DNA of 64,000 bases from Acetobacteraceae bacterium (GTDB lineage: Bacteria; Pseudomonadota; Alphaproteobacteria; Acetobacterales; Acetobacteraceae): positions 62,001 to 126,000 of the forward strand of contig DAIDJM010000003.1 of NCBI GenBank assembly GCA_027451405.1, given 5' to 3'. Shown here piece after piece: positions 59,835 through 64,000 of the stretch. Positions within the stretch are counted from its first letter, which is position 1. Each line of letters opens with the position of its first letter. Both the position numbers and the translations under genes were made by a program. The notes under the pieces are model-generated. The model had not been told where the DNA came from and ran no database searches. It was given only the letters and a program-made list of their open reading frames with translations.

Positions 59835-60653
59835 TCAGACGCCGTATTTTCTGAACCAGGCCAGCGCCATCGCCCAGGCTTCCTGCGCGTCGGTGGGGTG
59901 GTAGCTCGGGCGGTAATCGGCGTGGAAGCCGTGGCCGGCATCCGGGAAGATCCGGATCTCGACCGTCTGGCCGGCCTCGCGGGCGCGGGCGGCGGCCTGC
60001 TGGACGTCGCGCGGGTCGATGCTGTCGTCGCGCCCGCCATAGAGGCCGAGCAGCGGGCATTTCAGTTGCGAAGCCAGATCGAGCGGCGTCTTCGGCTGGA
60101 TCGGGGACGTCTCGCCCGCAACCGGGCCATAGAACGCCACGGCGGCGCGGAGATCGGGATTGTGCTCGGCATAGAGCCAGGTGTCGCGGCCGCCGCGGCA
60201 GAAGCCCATCACGCCGAGACGCCGTGCATCGCCGCCATGGGAGCTGGCCCAGGCGGCGGCATGGTCGAGATCGTCGAGCAGGGTGGCGTCGGGCGCTTTG
60301 AGGATGACGTCGCTGATGATGCGCCGGACGTCGTGCATGCGGGAGAGGTCCGCGAGCCGCGCGTAGAGCTCGGGCGCGACCGCGAGATAGCCCTGCTTGG
60401 CGAGGCGGCGGCAGACATCCTTGATGTATTCGTGAACGCCGAAGATTTCCTCGATGACGAGGATGGTGGGATGGGGGCCAGGCGTGTCGGGTTGGGCCGC
60501 ATAGCCGGGGAGCGCGCCGTCACGGACCGGGATGCGGACCTCGCCCGCGCGCAGCCCGGCGGTGTCGGTGTGGATGGGCGCCGCCTCGGCCCGCGGAACG
60601 GCGAGGGTGAAGCCGGACATCAGGCTGGTCATGACAAAGGCTCGGCGGTGCAT
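59835..60653 (-). CDS. Dienelactone hydrolase family protein, exported
   Basis: A 272-residue alpha/beta hydrolase with a signal-like N-terminus (MHRRAFVMTSLMSGFTLAVP, then RAEA; a Tat-like RR precedes it). Motifs: ILVIEEIFGVHEYIKDVCRR, the Cys nucleophile in VMGFCRGGRDTW, and later GRDDSIDPRDV (Asp) and DAGHGFHADY (His). The Cys-Asp-His triad is that of dienelactone hydrolases, which open dienelactones in chlorocatechol breakdown; other esters are possible. It lies 25 bases upstream of rlmJ. Confidence 0.88.
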   Translation of the reverse strand: MHRRAFVMTSLMSGFTLAVPRAEAAPIHTDTAGLRAGEVRIPVRDGALPGYAAQPDTPGPHPTILVIEEIFGVHEYIKDVCRRLAKQGYLAVAPELYARLADLSRMHDVRRIISDVILKAPDATLLDDLDHAAAWASSHGGDARRLGVMGFCRGGRDTWLYAEHNPDLRAAVAFYGPVAGETSPIQPKTPLDLASQLKCPLLGLYGGRDDSIDPRDVQQAAARAREAGQTVEIRIFPDAGHGFHADYRPSYHPTDAQEAWAMALAWFRKYGV

Positions 60654-60692
60654 AAGAAGCTCCTCGGGGTCGGCGCGCCGCGCTGAAGAAAT

Positions 60693-60753
60693 GGGGTCCG
60701 GGGCCCTATGGCCCCAGTGGGGTGCAGGGGCAAAGCCTCTGCCCGCCGGAGGC
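60693..60753. repeat. GC-rich module before icd stop
   Basis: GGGGTCCGGGGCCCTATGGC..CCCAGTGGGGTGCAGGGGCAAAG..CCTCTGCCCGCCGGAGGC. It lies between co-oriented icd and dienelactone hydrolase genes. Confidence 0.65.
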
Positions 60754-60758
60754 AGGCT

Positions 60759-61979
60759 TCAGACGTTCGCCATCGCCGATTGCAGCGCGTCGTCGATCGC
60801 GCCCAGGAAATCCTCGGTATTCAGGTAGGGCTGATCGGGTCCGATCAGCACCGCCAGATCCTTGGTCATCTTCCCGCTTTCGACGGTTTCGATACAGACG
60901 CGCTCGAGTTCCTCGGCGAAGCGCGTGACCTCGGGCGTATCGTCGAAGCGGCCGCGATAGATCAGGCCGCGTGTCCAGGCGAAGATTGACGCGATCGGGT
61001 TGGTGCTCGTGGGCCGGCCCTTCTGGTGTTCGCGGTAGTGCCGCGTCACGGTGCCGTGCGCGGCTTCGCTTTCCACCGTCCGGCCGTCGGGGCTCATGAG
61101 CACGCTGGTCATGAGGCCGAGCGAGCCGAAGCCCTGCGCGACCACGTCGCTTTGCACGTCGCCGTCGTAATTCTTGCACGCCCAGAGATAGCCGCCGGAC
61201 CATTTGAGCGCGCAGGCGACCATGTCGTCGATTAGGCGGTGCTCGTAGAGCAGGCCGCTTCGCTCGAATTCGGCGCGGAACTCGCGGTCGTAGATCTCCT
61301 GGAAGACGTCCTTGAACATGCCGTCATAGGCTTTGAGGATCGTGTTCTTGGTGGAGAGATAGACCGGATAGTTGCGTGCGAGGCCGTAATTGAAGCTGGC
61401 GCGGGCGAAGCCTTCGATCGAGGCGCGGGTGTTGTGGATCGCCATGGCGACGCCCGGGCCTTGGAAATCGTGCAGCTCGAAGCGCATTTCCTCGCCGCCG
61501 TCCGCCGGCTCGTAGACGAGGCTCACGCGCCCGGGGCCGGGGATTTTGGTTTCGGCCGCGCGATACTGGTCGCCGTAGGCGTGACGGCCGATCACGATCG
61601 GCTGGCTCCAGTGCGGCACCAGGCGCGGCACGTTGCGGCAGATGATCGGCTCGCGGAAGATGGTGCCGTCGAGGATGTTGCGGATGGTTCCGTTCGGGCT
61701 GCGATACATCCGCTTGAGGTTGAATTCGCTTACCCGCGCCTCGTCGGGGGTGATGGTCGCGCATTTCACGCCCACGCCGTATTGCGCGATCGCGCGGGCG
61801 GCATCGACCGTCACCTGATCGTCGGTCTGGTCGCGGTATTCTATGCCGAGGTCATAATACTTGAGGTCGATATCCAGATACGGCAGGATCAGCCGATCCT
61901 TGATGAAGCCCCAGATGATCCGGGTCATTTCGTCGCCGTCGAGTTCGACGACCGGAGTTTTCACCTTGATTTTCGCCAT
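60759..61979 (-). CDS. icd: NADP-dependent isocitrate dehydrogenase
   Basis: A 406-residue TCA-cycle enzyme making 2-oxoglutarate and NADPH. N-terminus [20 protein letters not shown]. Substrate motifs [19 protein letters not shown] (Ser and Arg binding isocitrate) and [20 protein letters not shown] (metal-binding Asp). The NADP motif is in [18 protein letters not shown]. Length and sequence type match the eukaryote-like homodimeric NADP-IDH found in alphaproteobacteria, not the E. coli type. ATG 61979. Confidence 0.97.
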   Translation of the reverse strand: MAKIKVKTPVVELDGDEMTRIIWGFIKDRLILPYLDIDLKYYDLGIEYRDQTDDQVTVDAARAIAQYGVGVKCATITPDEARVSEFNLKRMYRSPNGTIRNILDGTIFREPIICRNVPRLVPHWSQPIVIGRHAYGDQYRAAETKIPGPGRVSLVYEPADGGEEMRFELHDFQGPGVAMAIHNTRASIEGFARASFNYGLARNYPVYLSTKNTILKAYDGMFKDVFQEIYDREFRAEFERSGLLYEHRLIDDMVACALKWSGGYLWACKNYDGDVQSDVVAQGFGSLGLMTSVLMSPDGRTVESEAAHGTVTRHYREHQKGRPTSTNPIASIFAWTRGLIYRGRFDDTPEVTRFAEELERVCIETVESGKMTKDLAVLIGPDQPYLNTEDFLGAIDDALQSAMANV

Positions 61980-62078
61980 TATGTCCTCAATTGGCACGCA
62001 CAGCCGCTGCCCGCCCTGGGGCGGGAGACGGACCAGGGGTCACAATCGCACCACCGCCCCGCCCCCGCAAGGGCAGGA

Positions 62079-62960
62079 TCACCCCCCGAAGAACCGCAGG
62101 AACCAGTCCAGCACTTCCTCCGGCGCTTCCTCGTTCACGTAGTGGCCGGAGCGCACCGGCCCGCCGCGCACATCCTCGGCCCGCGCCCGCCAGACCGCCA
62201 GCGGGTCGGCGAAGCGCCGCCCCACCCGACTGCGCGCCCCCCACAGCACCAGCAGCGGCATCGCCAGCTTCCGGCCCAGATCGGCGGTGTCCAGCTCGCA
62301 ATCGATGGTGGCGGCGGCGCGATAGTCCCCGCACGAGCCGCGGATGGTCTTCTCGTTGAAACATCGCACATATTCGGCCCACACCTCGGGCGGGATATGC
62401 CCCAGATCGGCGGTCAGCTTCAGCAGCTTCTTGCGCATGTACCAATCCGCCGGCACCGCGCCCATCATCCGCTCGGGGAAATCGGACGGCTGGGCCATGA
62501 ACGGCCAGTGCCAGCCGTCCAGCGCCCCCTGCTTGTCCATCGCCGCCCACATGTCCAGCGTCGGCACGATGTCCAGCACCGCCGCCCGCAGCACCTTGTC
62601 CGGGTGATCGAGGCACATCCGGTGCACCGTGCGCGCCCCGCGGTCATGCCCGGCGACGAAGAACTGGCGGAAGCCCAGCGCCGCCATCACCTCCACCTGG
62701 TCCTGCGCCATGGCGCGGAAGGAATAATTGGAATGATCCGGCAGTTCCTCCGGCGCCGAGCTGTCGCCATAGCCGCGCAGATCCGCCGCGACCACGTGGA
62801 ACCGCTCGGCCAGGGCCGGCGCCACCTTGTGCCAGGCGGCGTTGGTCAGCGGATTGCCGTGCAGCAGCAAAAGCGGCGGGCCGGAGCCGCCGTGGCGCAG
62901 CCGGATGCGCGCGCCCGAGGTTTCGATATCGGTCATCGTGAAGCCGGGCATGATCGCCAT
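62079..62960 (-). CDS. Alpha/beta hydrolase, haloacetate dehalogenase-like
   Basis: A 293-residue alpha/beta hydrolase. The oxyanion motif is LLLLHGNPLTNAAWHKVAP and the nucleophile is Asp in FVAGHDRGARTVHRMCLDHP. AADLRGYGDSSAPEEL precedes it, and the His lies in PVRSGHYVNEEAPEEVL. GHDRGxR..HRM..DHP is the fluoroacetate or haloacetate dehalogenase signature; the enzyme would replace halide by hydroxyl. The substrate is not proven, and epoxide or ester hydrolases share the fold. It starts one base after the D-2-hydroxyacid dehydrogenase stop. Confidence 0.85.
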   Translation of the reverse strand: MAIMPGFTMTDIETSGARIRLRHGGSGPPLLLLHGNPLTNAAWHKVAPALAERFHVVAADLRGYGDSSAPEELPDHSNYSFRAMAQDQVEVMAALGFRQFFVAGHDRGARTVHRMCLDHPDKVLRAAVLDIVPTLDMWAAMDKQGALDGWHWPFMAQPSDFPERMMGAVPADWYMRKKLLKLTADLGHIPPEVWAEYVRCFNEKTIRGSCGDYRAAATIDCELDTADLGRKLAMPLLVLWGARSRVGRRFADPLAVWRARAEDVRGGPVRSGHYVNEEAPEEVLDWFLRFFGG

Positions 62961-62961
62961 C

Positions 62962-63942
62962 TCAGCGGCGCCCCACCACGTCGGGGTTCATCACCCGGAT
63001 CGGCTTGCCGTCGAGGAACGCCAGCGCGTTCTCGATGCTCTGCGGGTAGAACTGCGCCCAGACCTCGGCCACGCCGTAGCCCAGATGCGGGGTCATCACC
63101 GTGTTGGGGGCGTGGCGCAGCGGATGGTCCGCCGGCAGCGGCTCGGTATCATAGACGTCGAGGCCGGCGCGGATCCGCCCGGCATGAAGTGCTGCCAGCA
63201 GCGCCGCCTCGTCCACCAGCGGCCCGCGCGAGGTGTTGACCAGCACCGCCCCGGGCTTCATGCGCGCGATCTCGGCCGTGCCGATGATCCCGCGCGAGCG
63301 CGCCGAGAGCACCAGATGCAGGGTGATCGCATCGGACCGCGCGATCAGCTCGTCCTTGGGCACCAGCAGCGCGCCCTCGGCGGCAGCCTTCTCGGCGGTG
63401 AGATTCTGGCTCCAGGCCAGCACCTCCATCCCCAGCGCGCGGCCGTAGCGGGCCATGCGGGCGCCGATCCGGCCCAGGCCGATCACCCCCAGCACCTTGC
63501 CCTCGGCCACGTGACCCACCGGCACCCCCTGCTGGAAGCGCCCAGCGCGAAGATTGGCATCCCCCACCGGCAGGCCGCGCAGGGCGGAGAGCAGCAGGGC
63601 CAGCGCGACCTCGGCGGTAGCGGCCGAACCCGGCCCGCTTTCGGTGTTGCAGCACAGGATTCCCTGGGCGGTCGCGGTGGCCAGATCGAGCGACAGGGTG
63701 CGCCCCGACGTGGTGCCCAGCATCCTGAGCTTCGGCAGGCGCTTGAGCACCGTGCCGGTGAAATGGGTGCGCTCGCGCATCGCCAGCAGGATGTCGAACT
63801 CGGCCAGCGCGGCGGCGGCGGCGTCCTCGGTGGCGAAGGCGTCAGCGAAGAAGGTGAGCTCGGCGCGCGCTTGCAGTGGCGTCCAGTCGGCGGAGCCGCG
63901 GGCCACGCCCTGCCAGTCGTCCAGAACCGCGATCTTGACCAT
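62962..63942 (-). CDS. D-2-hydroxyacid dehydrogenase family protein
   Basis: A 326-residue NAD(P)-dependent enzyme. The NAD motif is GVIGLGRIGARMARYGRALG, with MKPGAVLVNTSRGPLVDEAA and LDVYDTEPLPADHPLRHAPN before the catalytic His in VMTPHLGYG. It has the usual two Rossmann-like domains. Such enzymes reduce 2-oxoacids such as glyoxylate or hydroxypyruvate to D-2-hydroxyacids. The N-terminus MVKIAVLDDWQGVA fits the phosphoglycerate dehydrogenase-like group. The adjacent dehalogenase may feed 2-hydroxyacids (inference). Confidence 0.92.
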   Translation of the reverse strand: MVKIAVLDDWQGVARGSADWTPLQARAELTFFADAFATEDAAAAALAEFDILLAMRERTHFTGTVLKRLPKLRMLGTTSGRTLSLDLATATAQGILCCNTESGPGSAATAEVALALLLSALRGLPVGDANLRAGRFQQGVPVGHVAEGKVLGVIGLGRIGARMARYGRALGMEVLAWSQNLTAEKAAAEGALLVPKDELIARSDAITLHLVLSARSRGIIGTAEIARMKPGAVLVNTSRGPLVDEAALLAALHAGRIRAGLDVYDTEPLPADHPLRHAPNTVMTPHLGYGVAEVWAQFYPQSIENALAFLDGKPIRVMNPDVVGRR

Positions 63943-64000
63943 GGGGATCCTCCCGGTGGGGGTTTGGCCACAGGGTGCGGCGGGCGCGCCGGGCGCGCAA
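63943..64000. other. Window end, upstream of D-2-hydroxyacid dehydrogenase
   Basis: GGATCCTCCCGGTGG in the first bases reads as a GGGAGG ribosome site on the minus strand. No further gene can be identified in the last 58 bases. Confidence 0.4.

Noticed and set aside
1-64000. CRISPR arrays, rRNA operons and riboswitches
   Set aside because: No regularly spaced 25-40-bp direct repeats with unique spacers, no rRNA sequence and no riboswitch consensus was seen on either strand.

Overview
The window is a GC-rich chromosomal segment of an alphaproteobacterium, most likely an Acetobacteraceae member (inferred). The evidence is the F0 operon with paired b' and b subunits, adjacent argB and dapD, and many AT-rich hairpin and GC-rich 'CCGCCGGAGGC' intergenic repeats of a kind I associate with acetic acid bacteria and relatives. 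No rRNA, CRISPR array or obvious prophage structural genes are visible.

Layout. 1-7.1 kb: end of mobA, marC, a DUF3253 gene, a MoaD/ThiS-like carrier coupled to a BNR-propeller protein, a chromate transporter, a decayed IS481-family transposase, a TIGR03118 secreted protein and an ECF sigma/anti-sigma pair. 7.1-16.3 kb: head-to-head DUF1329/DUF1302 envelope genes, argB-dapD, an MsbA-like ABC exporter, a secreted hypothetical, an rRNA 2'-O-methyltransferase and tRNA-Tyr. 16.4-20.7 kb: a secreted HEVGE-motif protein and the F0 operon atpI-B-E-F'-F. 20.9-26.4 kb: a small zinc-ribbon membrane protein, then an acyl-CoA ligase, two acyl-CoA dehydrogenases resembling the large and small pimeloyl-CoA dehydrogenase subunits, and a KirBac-type potassium channel. 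26.5-36.3 kb: RNA m5U methyltransferase, RhlE-type helicase, GH15 enzyme, a RaiA/cold-shock fusion, a phosphotriesterase-like lactonase, an S10 peptidase, a CbpA/CbpM pair and a tiny proline-rich ORF.

36.35-41.91 kb is the most interesting part: a 5.56-kb element inserted at tRNA-Val(CAC). It is bounded by a perfect 51-bp duplication and carries matching tandem arm-type sites near both ends. It encodes a complete tyrosine integrase, an AlpA/excisionase-like protein, a zinc-finger/Toprim protein, a DUF3631 ATPase and a TubC-docking-like/zinc-ribbon protein. Seven iteron-like AAACTGGTGAA repeats sit inside the 3' end of the ATPase gene, and a second CG-rich repeat array lies in a gene-poor right end. 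There are no capsid or conjugation genes, so it looks like a compact replicating satellite or integrative element. This is the best candidate for an undescribed system.

42-64 kb: YceI, FAH-family hydrolase, glycogen-debranching-type enzyme, purB, a TerC/YjbE membrane protein, kynA without kynB or kynU, a DUF815 ATPase, yajC, a dihaem peroxidase, sodB, a squalene/phytoene synthase-like protein, a slipin, an HWE histidine kinase split by an apparent one-base deletion, murJ, gpsA, rlmJ, a dienelactone hydrolase, icd, a haloacetate-dehalogenase-like hydrolase and a D-2-hydroxyacid dehydrogenase.

Two intergenic repeat families recur throughout: an AT-rich long inverted repeat, mostly behind gene 3' ends, and a GC-rich hairpin module ending in CCGCCGGAGGC that can supply a Shine-Dalgarno sequence. 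All family assignments come from recognising motifs by eye; no database search was run.
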